DNA of 64,000 nucleotides, from positions 372,001 to 436,000 of the forward strand of contig NZ_PUIA01000035.1 in NCBI RefSeq assembly GCF_002967715.1, read 5' to 3'. Shown piece by piece: positions 57,156 to 64,000 of this stretch. Numbering within the stretch: position 1 is the first letter of the stretch; each line of letters starts with the position of its first letter. Source of the DNA: Blastopirellula marina (lineage in GTDB: Bacteria > Planctomycetota > Planctomycetia > Pirellulales > Pirellulaceae). The notes under the pieces are model-generated. The model saw only the letters and a program-made list of their open reading frames with translations, searched no databases and was not told the origin of the DNA. The position numbers and the translations under genes are program-made.

Positions 57156-57229
57156 TGGGCGATATTGGATTCGAACCAACGACCCCTGCCGTGTGAAGAC
57201 AGTGCTCTAACCAACTGAGCTAATCGCCC
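57156..57229 (-). tRNA. tRNA-Val (anticodon CAC)
   Basis: A 74-nt cloverleaf on the minus strand: acceptor GGGCGAT/ATCGCCC with discriminator A, D arm GCTC-AGTTGGTTA-GAGC, anticodon arm CTGTC-TTCACAC-GGCAG with CAC at 34-36 (reads GUG), variable GGGTC, and T arm GTTGG-TTCGAAT-CCAAT. The 3' CCA is not encoded. It lies 64 bases after the second tatA gene and is ended by the hairpin at 57113-57153. A weak TATAAC box lies upstream near 57250. Confidence 0.95.
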
Positions 57230-57293
57230 CAATTACAAACCGACGTAGTCCACTGTTATAGGTCGGACGTACGGGCCGAAAGGTTCGCCTGAA

Positions 57294-57644
57294 TCAGGCA
57301 AGTTCCGATTTCTCCGGCGTCGACGATTGGGGCGGGGGCTCGAATTTCGGAGCGCTGGCCTCTTCGAAGTCGTCGTAATCATCAAACTGTGCGGGCGAAC
57401 TCTTGGAACTATACCCGCTGCTCGCGGAATCCTCAACCTCCCTTGTCGCGTTGTGGAACTCGGACTGGATGTCGGAGAGGCCCCGTTTGAAGTCGCCGTA
57501 GTACTTTCCGAAGGTCTTGGCCACGCCTGGCAGATTTTTGCCGAACAGCAGAATCGCGATCACACCAATGACCGCCATCTCTTGCATGCCCATACTGCCG
57601 AAGAAGCCGAGAAGTGCCGACGATGTTCCTATTTCATGCAACAT
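57294..57644 (-). CDS. tatA: TatA/E-like twin-arginine translocase subunit, copy 2
   Basis: A 116-residue protein with one N-terminal helix (MAVIGVIAILLFGKNLPGVAKTFGKYYGDFKRGL), including the FGxxLP hinge and the amphipathic helix typical of TatA/TatB. The tail is long and acidic, rich in Ser, Asp and Pro (about residues 65-116), longer than usual TatA. It could be a TatA or take a TatB role; the sequence does not decide this. The membrane helix begins after about 20 residues, so an internal ATG is possible. Tandem with another TatA gene upstream; no tatC in the window. Confidence 0.85.
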   Translation of the reverse strand: MLHEIGTSSALLGFFGSMGMQEMAVIGVIAILLFGKNLPGVAKTFGKYYGDFKRGLSDIQSEFHNATREVEDSASSGYSSKSSPAQFDDYDDFEEASAPKFEPPPQSSTPEKSELA

Positions 57645-57667
57645 TGCGAGAATGTTTCACTCCATCG

Positions 57668-57694
57668 GGCAGCGACTTGAGAGTCATCGCTGCC
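57668..57694. repeat. Hairpin between the two tatA-like genes
   Basis: GGCAGCGA (57668-57675) and TCGCTGCC (57687-57694) form a perfect eight-bp stem with an 11-base loop and no T-run; it may stabilise the upstream mRNA or set different expression of the two genes. Confidence 0.5.
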
Positions 57695-57736
57695 AGGTAA
57701 TCTGCTTGAAAATGAACGCTTGCGACTTGCCGCGAG

Positions 57737-57955
57737 TTACGCCTTGGGGGCTTCGCTTTTGTCGTGGTCGGACGAATCGTCCGAAGTGTCGTTCATTCCG
57801 CGTTTGAATTCGTTCACGCTCTGGCCCATGCTACGCATCAAACCAGGCAGCTTGGTCGAACCAAACAGCAGCAAGAAGATCGCCAGGATAATAATCATTT
57901 CCTGGATACCGGGCATACCAAAGCCAACTAACGCTAAATCATTCATACCGATCAT
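57737..57955 (-). CDS. tatA: TatA/E-like twin-arginine translocase subunit, copy 1
   Basis: A 72-residue protein of classical TatA size: one membrane helix (MIIILAIFLLLFGSTKLPGLMRSMGQSVNEFKRGM) with the FGxxKLP hinge and amphipathic helix, then a short Asp/Ser-rich tail. TatA forms the pore of the Tat pathway that exports folded proteins; this window alone holds several Tat substrates (3728, 31392, 44830). An upstream Met at residue 1 is used; Met4 is also possible. About 205 bases separate it from the upstream toroid protein gene. Confidence 0.9.
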   Translation of the reverse strand: MIGMNDLALVGFGMPGIQEMIIILAIFLLLFGSTKLPGLMRSMGQSVNEFKRGMNDTSDDSSDHDKSEAPKA

Positions 57956-58160
57956 GCTATATCCTCACACTCAAATTTAGAGCATTGAAAATACACGCAA
58001 ACAAGTCGGCGAAAGCGAGTCAGCACCCGGGTGGGTCTAACCAGAACCAAACTCGTGCGGTTCCCAAGATAAAAAACGGAACGTGTTAGATTGAATTCCG
58101 ACTCTCTATTCTATGCAGACCGGGCGTGATGTCAAAGGGTCTCAATTTGGTGGAGCCTGC

Positions 58161-60269
58161 CTAGTAGCGGGGAATCGCTACCGATGGTACCGGTTTTTCG
58201 GCGACTCGGGGCATTTCGGCCTCGAAATCGCGGTAGATAGGCAAGTAACGGAAGTAAACTTCCAGGGAAAGTGCCGCCATGGCCGTTGAATAGACCCGGC
58301 CCCCATAGCCCCCCCAGCGACACTTTGGATCCCAACTTCCGGAGAATTCTCCCCCTTTTACCTGAGATTCGAGCAGCTTCGGTTGCAGCTTGCCGGCCCA
58401 TCGCTTCCACGATTCGTCCTGCATCTGGTACATGGCCAGGGTTCCGTAGTACCAGTAGTAAAAGTCGATATCCTCACGGTTTGGTTCGTTTAACATGACA
58501 AACTCGGTCGCTTCTTCGATCTGTTTCGGAGAGTTTTCGATCCCGAGAAAGAAACGGCACGTCAGCGCTTCGGCCGTCATCGTAGGGCTTGCTTTCTCAC
58601 CAGGCCGATAGGCGGCGAGCCCCTTAGCTGGACCTGCCGACGATTCGTCCAGAAACCGCGTCATCAGCTCGCGCGTATTTTTGTCGATCTCGATGCCAGA
58701 CAGGGCCGCGCTGTGCAGCGCCAAGACCTGCCAACCAAACTGGCTCATGTCACCACGGTCGCCGGGATGATACCGCCAACCACCCATGCGTGGATGCTGT
58801 GCGGAGATCGTATAAGCCAGCCCGCGGTCGAGAAACGGCCTGATGCGCTCGTCCTTGGTCATTGCGTACGCTTCGCTGATCGCCAGCAAGGCCATCGCGT
58901 GGCAGTACATCTTGGCGTAGGTACCGGCCTGACCACCCAGGCAGCCGTCGGGATGCTGGTGATTCACCAGGTACTCGAGCGCCTTTTGAACGGCAACTCG
59001 ATGTTTCCCTTCCAGATGTGTATGTCCCTTGCCCAGAAACGCCAGCGTCGCCAGGCCGGTGATTCCCATGTCGGCGTTGTTACCGGCCCCCTGGCGATCG
59101 TGCCCGGCGACTTTCGTTTCCTGTCCGGCACCATGGGCCACGGCGTCCCAGCGGCCGTCGTCTTCCTGGTTGGCGACCAGCCATTCAAGCGCCGAGTTCA
59201 CAGCCGGTTCGATGTCTTTCGAGCCACCCATCATTTCGATCCATGCCCCGGAGTCCTCGACCACGCGGGCCTGCATGATCAGTGGCAACGGCTGGGCATC
59301 CATGCGTGTACGTGTCGCTCGGGGTAGGGGCAGATTACGAGCCGCCATCCGGCTGGCCCACAAATCCTGCATCTGGTTTCCATGCAACGAGGCCAAAGTC
59401 GCATCCAGAGCGGTCGAACTTTGCGACGTTCGTTGGCCGATCGCCATCGCTTCCAATTGGTTCGTCGAAGCCAAAAGCTGATCTCGTTCGCCTGGCAGCG
59501 CATCGGCCGAATCGGTGTTCGCTGTTGTATCGCGTAGCATCTGTACGTCGTTCGACGGATCGCGAACCACTCGCGTGGGCAGCGGGGCACTGCGAATCTG
59601 GGGCATGCTACGATCTGCCCGATCGAGCTGAGGCATCGGCAGCGGCGCTGCCTGCTTGGCAACTTGCGCCGTTGCCGCGGCAGGCATTGGAGGTGCCATC
59701 TCTTTGGCCGAAACCGGAGTGGATGTCATCTCCATTTCAGGCTGCGGTCCGGTCGCCGGCAGTTGGCTTTCGACGACTTGTTCCGGCGGCAATTCCGGCT
59801 GAGGGATATCCCAATTTCGCTGCAGCAGGCTGGGCATCGGCGGCTGCGGCATGGAGGGAATCGGCATGTCAGGCGACGGCATTTCCATCCGCTCGAGCGG
59901 TGTCATCAGGCCGTCGACCGGCGTAGGGGACATGGCCAGTTGGTCCCACGGTTTGACTTCTTTGTTTGATTCGGACTGGTCTTCTTGTTGGAAGTCGATC
60001 TGGCTCAGGCGGATATTTACCGGTGCCGAGTTACCGACACCGGTCGGGGCGAACAAGTCGGTTACCTGGGCATAGGTCATCAGCAGCAAGTGAGCGAAGA
60101 TCGAGAGCACGACACACTTCGACACCGGCCGAGCTTGCCCCCAGCGTGTTTGCATGAGGATCAAAAGCGACAGGGTGATGAATGCCAGACCACCCCACAG
60201 AACGCCCCACACAATTTGGGACGTCGATTGACTCAGCTCCGCGAGGAAAGCGAACGAAGCAGCAGTCAT
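58161..60269 (-). CDS. TonB-like membrane anchor fused to prenyltransferase/squalene-oxidase-type repeat domain
   Basis: A 702-residue protein. Two membrane helices (about 19-39 and 52-69) frame a basic loop (R42, R47, K51). Helix 2 has Ser56-x3-His60 (LSIFAHLLLM), the same S-x3-H spacing as the TonB helix that contacts ExbBD. Residues about 105-330 are Pro/Met-rich (PSPDMPIPSMPQPPMPS) and should span the periplasm. The C-terminal part (about 340-690) has prenyltransferase/squalene-oxidase-type helix repeats (LEWLVANQEDDGRWD, LEYLVNHQHPDGCLG). It begins three bases after exbD stops, with GGAGG inside the exbD end, so it belongs to the ExbBD operon. Catalytic motifs for cyclisation are not evident. 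Confidence 0.85.
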   Translation of the reverse strand: MTAASFAFLAELSQSTSQIVWGVLWGGLAFITLSLLILMQTRWGQARPVSKCVVLSIFAHLLLMTYAQVTDLFAPTGVGNSAPVNIRLSQIDFQQEDQSESNKEVKPWDQLAMSPTPVDGLMTPLERMEMPSPDMPIPSMPQPPMPSLLQRNWDIPQPELPPEQVVESQLPATGPQPEMEMTSTPVSAKEMAPPMPAAATAQVAKQAAPLPMPQLDRADRSMPQIRSAPLPTRVVRDPSNDVQMLRDTTANTDSADALPGERDQLLASTNQLEAMAIGQRTSQSSTALDATLASLHGNQMQDLWASRMAARNLPLPRATRTRMDAQPLPLIMQARVVEDSGAWIEMMGGSKDIEPAVNSALEWLVANQEDDGRWDAVAHGAGQETKVAGHDRQGAGNNADMGITGLATLAFLGKGHTHLEGKHRVAVQKALEYLVNHQHPDGCLGGQAGTYAKMYCHAMALLAISEAYAMTKDERIRPFLDRGLAYTISAQHPRMGGWRYHPGDRGDMSQFGWQVLALHSAALSGIEIDKNTRELMTRFLDESSAGPAKGLAAYRPGEKASPTMTAEALTCRFFLGIENSPKQIEEATEFVMLNEPNREDIDFYYWYYGTLAMYQMQDESWKRWAGKLQPKLLESQVKGGEFSGSWDPKCRWGGYGGRVYSTAMAALSLEVYFRYLPIYRDFEAEMPRVAEKPVPSVAIPRY

Positions 60270-60272
60270 GGG

Positions 60273-60692
60273 CTACCTCCGCTCGTTCGATAGGCGAACC
60301 GAAATGGCCATCTCGGCGATCCCTGCCTGGCGCACCGTCGTGAGCACCGTGGCAACCTGCTGGAACGGAACGTCGCTGTCTCCTCGTACGAGAACCCCCA
60401 GATCCTTGTATTCGGCCTGGGAAGCGGCCAGATGCGTCTTGAGGTCTTCCAGGTTGACCTCTTGGGTTCCCAGCATCACGCGGCCATCGCGAAAGATGTT
60501 AATGACTTTCTTTTCCGGTGCGGCGGTTAGCGCCCCCATGTCGCTTACCTGCGGCACGTCCAGGTCGACCGAGCGTTCCATCTCGGTGAACTTCGATCCG
60601 ACCATGAAGAAGATGATCAACAGAAAAAGGATGTCGATCATCGGCGTCAGGTTCAGTGCCGGAGCTTCTTCGTGATGCGTTTTCAGCGGCAT
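60273..60692 (-). CDS. ExbD/TolR family proton-channel subunit
   Basis: A 139-residue protein: short cytoplasmic start, one membrane helix with the essential Asp20 in TPMIDILFLLIIFFMV, and a periplasmic domain (about 45-139; VINIFRDGRVMLGTQEVNLEDL, GVLVRGDSDVPFQQVATVL). With ExbB it turns proton flow into mechanical movement of a partner protein. GGGAGA lies five bases before ATG 60692. It follows exbB by 24 bases and overlaps functionally with the toroid protein gene downstream. Confidence 0.93.
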   Translation of the reverse strand: MPLKTHHEEAPALNLTPMIDILFLLIIFFMVGSKFTEMERSVDLDVPQVSDMGALTAAPEKKVINIFRDGRVMLGTQEVNLEDLKTHLAASQAEYKDLGVLVRGDSDVPFQQVATVLTTVRQAGIAEMAISVRLSNERR

Positions 60693-60716
60693 GACCGTCT
60701 CCCTGATTGGGTGTGA

Positions 60717-61583
60717 CTAGGCCGCTTTCGCGGTGGAACGTGACGCACGACGAGATGGCGACTTTTTCTTGTCTTTCCAACCATCCGAGGCAATCGCGTT
60801 GACGACTTCCTGGCTGTGCAGGTCGATCTCCATGATCAAGCGATCGACTCGGCCCGAGAAGAACAAGTAGGCAATCAGCGCCGGCAAAGCGACCGTCATA
60901 CCAGCCGCGGTCGTAAGCAGTGCCTGGCTGATGCCGCTGGCCAGAAGTTCTCGCTGGCCGGCTGCTTCTCCGTTGGCGGCAATTGCGTTGAACGCACTGA
61001 TCATGCCAAGCACCGTCCCCAGCAGCCCCAGCAGGGGACTGATTGTGCTGATACCGTTGAACAGTCGCAGGTACTGGCGAAGTCGCGACGTGACGCGTTC
61101 GCCGGCGTCGAGGATGGCCTGTTCAACTTCCACGCAGCTGCGACCCCATTTCTTCACGGCGGCCGCGAAGACCTCGGCGACGGGACTCTGGTTTTCTTCA
61201 CACAGCGCGAGGGCCTGATCTTGATCGATGCGACCGTCTTTGACCTGCTCGATGAATCGCTTTACGAAGGGGCGTGGAATCACGCGTCCGCGGCGGAGGC
61301 TGATGGCTCGCTCAAAGACGAACACCAGCAAAATAAACGAGCAGAGTGCGATCGGATACATCAGCAGCCCACCGTCATGAAAAACCTGCAACAGGTTCTT
61401 CGTCGGGATGGGATTGTCTTCACCCAATGTTGGTAAACCGGGCGGAAGAGGAGCAGGCTCAACCGCTCCTTGTGCAAGCAGACTCGAGGTCAAACACCCC
61501 CAGACAATTGTCAGCAGCGCACCGTAGGCCAAGGATCGACGAAAGTGTGAGGTGAGCATCCATTCTACCCCATGACTGATCAT
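60717..61583 (-). CDS. ExbB/TolQ/MotA family proton-channel subunit
   Basis: A 288-residue protein. The N-terminal 40 residues look like a signal or extra membrane segment (AYGALLTIVWGCLTSSLLA), then a Pro-rich loop, then the conserved three-helix core: GGLLMYPIALCSFILLVFVFERAISL, SPLLGLLGTVLGMISAFNAIA (helix 2 with the channel Thr) and ALLTTAAGMTVALPALIAYLFF. The tail is Lys/Arg/Ser-rich. ATG 61583 follows the stop of the TPR gene with no gap (TAAATG) and has AAGGA eight bases upstream; an ATG at 61559 is an alternative. Second gene of the operon. Confidence 0.92.
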   Translation of the reverse strand: MISHGVEWMLTSHFRRSLAYGALLTIVWGCLTSSLLAQGAVEPAPLPPGLPTLGEDNPIPTKNLLQVFHDGGLLMYPIALCSFILLVFVFERAISLRRGRVIPRPFVKRFIEQVKDGRIDQDQALALCEENQSPVAEVFAAAVKKWGRSCVEVEQAILDAGERVTSRLRQYLRLFNGISTISPLLGLLGTVLGMISAFNAIAANGEAAGQRELLASGISQALLTTAAGMTVALPALIAYLFFSGRVDRLIMEIDLHSQEVVNAIASDGWKDKKKSPSRRASRSTAKAA

Positions 61584-64000
61584 TTATTTGGTCCTTGTCC
61601 CTTCCCGTTGAGCTTGCAAGGTGCGCTGACGCACGACGCTCAAGCGTGTCTCCGCCTCGGGGGCAAAAGGCGTGTTCTCGAAGTCAGTACGTACTTCCGT
61701 GTAGTACTGCGTCGCCTTTTCCCAGTTCTCTTGAATCTCGTGACATTTGCCGATCTGTAGCAATGCGGCCGCTTTCCACTTGGGGAAGGCTTCGTAATTG
61801 GATGCGACTTGGGCATAGGCCCGAACGGCCGCATCGTAGTTCTTTTGATGGAAGAAGGTCTCGCCGATCATCCACTGAGCCATGGCAGCCGTTTCTCCCT
61901 TTTGGGCAGTTGGCGACTGGATGACCTTCGTGTAAGCGGCACGTGCCTTCTGGAATTCGCCCTGGCGAGCGAGGCAACGTCCCATCAGGTAATCAAGCTC
62001 GTGGGCCTGGGAGAAGGTGGGATAATCGTTCTCGATTTCCAACGCCTTCTCGTATGCGGCTTCCCAGTTGTCTTGATGGGCGAAGATTTGAGCCAACCGC
62101 ATTTCGGCAACCGGCAAGCTTTCTAAATCGCGTCCCAGGTTGTCAGTCAACATCTGCTCGAACTTGGCCTTGGCATCGTCGAACTTCTCGCTGCGAAAAC
62201 GAGCTTCGCCACCCCAGAACATAGCCATGCTATGCAGGGGCTCGTCGGCGACATGCTCGGCAACGGCGTCCATGTGCCCGATCGCGTCCTGCCAGTTGCC
62301 GGCCTGAACTTCGACCTGGCCCAGCATGTAACGGCCAAACATGGCGACTTTGCTCTGTCCCTTTTTCTCAAGCAGCTTCTGCAGATACTGGCGTGCCTTC
62401 TCGATGTCGCCGGCATTGAGTGCGGCTTCAGCGATGCGATAGGTCGAGTCTTCCCACAAATCGCTATCCTGGAACCGCTGGTGGATCTGCTCGAACGCAT
62501 CCAACGCTTCGTCCTGCTTCTTCTGGTCCATGCGAACCCATGCCAGGCGATACCAGAGGTCCTCAACCGGCAGTACGTCAGGCTGGCTTTCGGTTAATTC
62601 CACCAAAATGGCTTCCGCTTCGGCGTCCCGCTGAAGTTGATCCAGCAGCGAAGCACATCGCAGTTTGGCATGAGCCGCCAAAGGATCCTGGGGATAATGC
62701 TTGGCCAACTGTTGGTAGCGACCGATGGCCAGTTCGATGTCCGATTCTTCCATCTGCTGGGCTTGTTGGTACATTGCACCAACAGCAAGCGCACTATTGG
62801 GATTCTTTTCCAGCAGTTGATCAAGGGTCTTGGTAGCGGCAGCGGCGTCGGAGTTTGCCAATTGGCACCAGGCCAGACCAGCCAGGCCTTGCTCGACAAA
62901 CTTCTCGGCATTGTCCTTAGCGGCCAATTCCTCGTAAAGCGTCTTGGCCCAAGCGATTTCACCGTTTCGGTAAGCGGCCCCAGCAATCTGCACCACTTCG
63001 CTCAGGTAGGTCGCATCGGCGATCCGTCGATGATCGACCTGCTGCCAGGCCTCCTTTGCTTCTGTCACCCGATCGCAGTGGAGCAGGGCAGTCGTGCGAC
63101 GGAGCTGAACCTGGTTGCGTTGTTCGGTTGCCGTCAAGTCTTTCAACGCGCCATCCAACGCATCGATCGTTTTGATCCAATCTTCGTTCTGGCTGTAGAT
63201 CAGTCCCAACAGCATGCGCGACATACCACGGTAGGTGCCGGCCTGCATTGCCTCGGGAGCTTCCAACAACTGCTTCGCTTCCTCTTTACGGGATAACGCA
63301 AAGAGGGATACGGCCATCAAATACTTGCGGCGTTGGACCTGGGCGACCTCGGCATCGAGATTGGAAAACTCAGGCTGCAGTACTTCGAGAGCTTTCTCGT
63401 GTGCGTCGCTTGCTTGTAGCTGGGCGGCCAGGTTCATCTGGGCTCGAACGGTCAATCCGCTGGGCTGCGTTCGCTGAGACAATTGCTGCCAGGCAACCTG
63501 AGCGGCGGCGAGGTCTCCACTTTCCAGATGAATCGTAATCAACTGATAAAGGGCCTCGTCGGTCCAAGAAGAATCGGACCAGGCTACGCTCAGTTCGTTA
63601 AACAGAGCGATGGCATCCTCGGTGTTTCCTTGAGCGAGCGATGTCTTGCCCAGAAGGTAGTGGATTTCGTCCTGGAATTCAGGCAAGGACTTGCTTGTCT
63701 TGAGTTGCTGCAAACGCTCGACGGCGTTGGGCCAGTCGCGCACCTGGTAATACGTCTTGGCAATCCAGAAGCTGGTTTGATCGGCAAGCTTGGGTTCTTC
63801 TTTGGCGGCTAATTCAAAGCGGTCGACGGCACGGCGGTAGTTGGCGGCCTTGAATTCCGCGATCCCAGCCTCCAGGGCAATACTGCCGGCGGCATATTTT
63901 CCGGGATGCTCTTTCAAATCGATCAGCAACTGTTCGTAGGCAAGCCCCGCTTCTTTCCAGTCGCCAGTCTGACCATAGCAGCGGGCCAATCCCAAGCGAG
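61584..64000 (-). CDS. Large tetratricopeptide-repeat protein (5' end outside window)
   Basis: At least 803 residues, open to the right window edge, so the N-terminus (probably a signal peptide) is missing. It is built from about 18-20 TPR-like helical hairpins (GLAYEQLLIDLKEHPGK, AIALFNELSVAWSDSSW, AYTKVIQSPTAQKGETAAM, AAVRAYAQVASNYEAFPKW), with YtfN/YbgF-like spacing. Ends in a basic tail (TLQAQREGTRTK). It resembles periplasmic TPR scaffolds such as CpoB that work with Tol/Ton complexes. Its stop codon touches the ExbB start, so it is the first visible gene of the ExbBD operon. Confidence 0.85.
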   Translation of the reverse strand, partial: RLGLARCYGQTGDWKEAGLAYEQLLIDLKEHPGKYAAGSIALEAGIAEFKAANYRRAVDRFELAAKEEPKLADQTSFWIAKTYYQVRDWPNAVERLQQLKTSKSLPEFQDEIHYLLGKTSLAQGNTEDAIALFNELSVAWSDSSWTDEALYQLITIHLESGDLAAAQVAWQQLSQRTQPSGLTVRAQMNLAAQLQASDAHEKALEVLQPEFSNLDAEVAQVQRRKYLMAVSLFALSRKEEAKQLLEAPEAMQAGTYRGMSRMLLGLIYSQNEDWIKTIDALDGALKDLTATEQRNQVQLRRTTALLHCDRVTEAKEAWQQVDHRRIADATYLSEVVQIAGAAYRNGEIAWAKTLYEELAAKDNAEKFVEQGLAGLAWCQLANSDAAAATKTLDQLLEKNPNSALAVGAMYQQAQQMEESDIELAIGRYQQLAKHYPQDPLAAHAKLRCASLLDQLQRDAEAEAILVELTESQPDVLPVEDLWYRLAWVRMDQKKQDEALDAFEQIHQRFQDSDLWEDSTYRIAEAALNAGDIEKARQYLQKLLEKKGQSKVAMFGRYMLGQVEVQAGNWQDAIGHMDAVAEHVADEPLHSMAMFWGGEARFRSEKFDDAKAKFEQMLTDNLGRDLESLPVAEMRLAQIFAHQDNWEAAYEKALEIENDYPTFSQAHELDYLMGRCLARQGEFQKARAAYTKVIQSPTAQKGETAAMAQWMIGETFFHQKNYDAAVRAYAQVASNYEAFPKWKAAALLQIGKCHEIQENWEKATQYYTEVRTDFENTPFAPEAETRLSVVRQRTLQAQREGTRTK

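Noticed and set aside
57156-57180. Possible attL copy of the tRNA-Val 3' end near the AAC(3)-like cassette
   Set aside because: I found no second copy of the 3' end sequence between about 54500 and 54900, so integration at the tRNA is not proven.

Overview
The window reads as chromosomal DNA of a planctomycete, most likely Pirellulales and close to Blastopirellula/Bremerella (inference from gene content, not from a marker tree). Supporting this are a DUF1592-DUF1552 pair, a DUF1080 (3-keto-disaccharide hydrolase) protein, many secreted or Tat-exported enzymes, planctomycete-style leucine-rich-repeat (LRR) membrane proteins, and a 2,020-residue extracellular protein with a LEPR-XLL-type N-terminus plus dockerin-like repeats. 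Coding density is high on both strands. There is one tRNA and no rRNA, CRISPR array, transposase gene or phage gene.

Layout. 1-5.1 kb: 3' end of a class II photolyase, rpsU (bS21), a lipoprotein, an SGNH hydrolase, a palindromic REP-like repeat cluster and a Tat-exported oxidoreductase. 5.1-8.6 kb: a UPF1-like helicase with a DbpA-like N-terminus, overlapping an MFS transporter. 9.0-14.5 kb: a DUF2760-Hsp70-Hsp70/DUF3731 cluster interrupted by a large nested inverted repeat. 14.5-17 kb: a leftward DUF3500-LOG-zeta-like kinase-small partner run. 17-25 kb: esterase, CBS protein, coiled-coil TPR protein, PhyH dioxygenase, LRR lipoprotein, zinc-ribbon protein, DUF1080 protein and fatty-acid desaturase. 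25-32.6 kb: a histidine kinase/response regulator pair, a GH62-like arabinofuranosidase, membrane proteins, a ceramidase-like protein and a metallophosphoesterase. 32.6-37.3 kb: two paralogous LRR membrane proteins around a dual-specificity-type phosphatase.

37.5-42 kb: nrdA-nrdB, a ribonucleotide reductase. Its R2 subunit has Phe where the radical Tyr normally sits and Glu as first metal ligand, the class Ic (Chlamydia-type Mn/Fe) signature. A promoter upstream of nrdA is overlapped by two NrdR-box-like sites 31 bp apart. 42.5-53.3 kb: DUF1592 and DUF1552 proteins, an outer-membrane barrel and the giant propeller-repeat protein. 53.5-57.2 kb: an alpha/beta hydrolase, then a more A/T-rich AAC(3)-like/DUF4910 pair ending beside the 3' end of a tRNA-Val(CAC) gene.

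57.3-64 kb: a leftward operon of TPR protein (cut by the window edge), ExbB/TolQ, ExbD/TolR, and a 702-residue membrane protein carrying a TonB-like S-x3-H transmembrane helix, a Pro-rich linker and a prenyltransferase/squalene-oxidase-type repeat domain, followed by two TatA-like proteins. My best candidate for an undescribed system is this ExbBD operon, in which the toroid protein appears to take the structural place of TonB.
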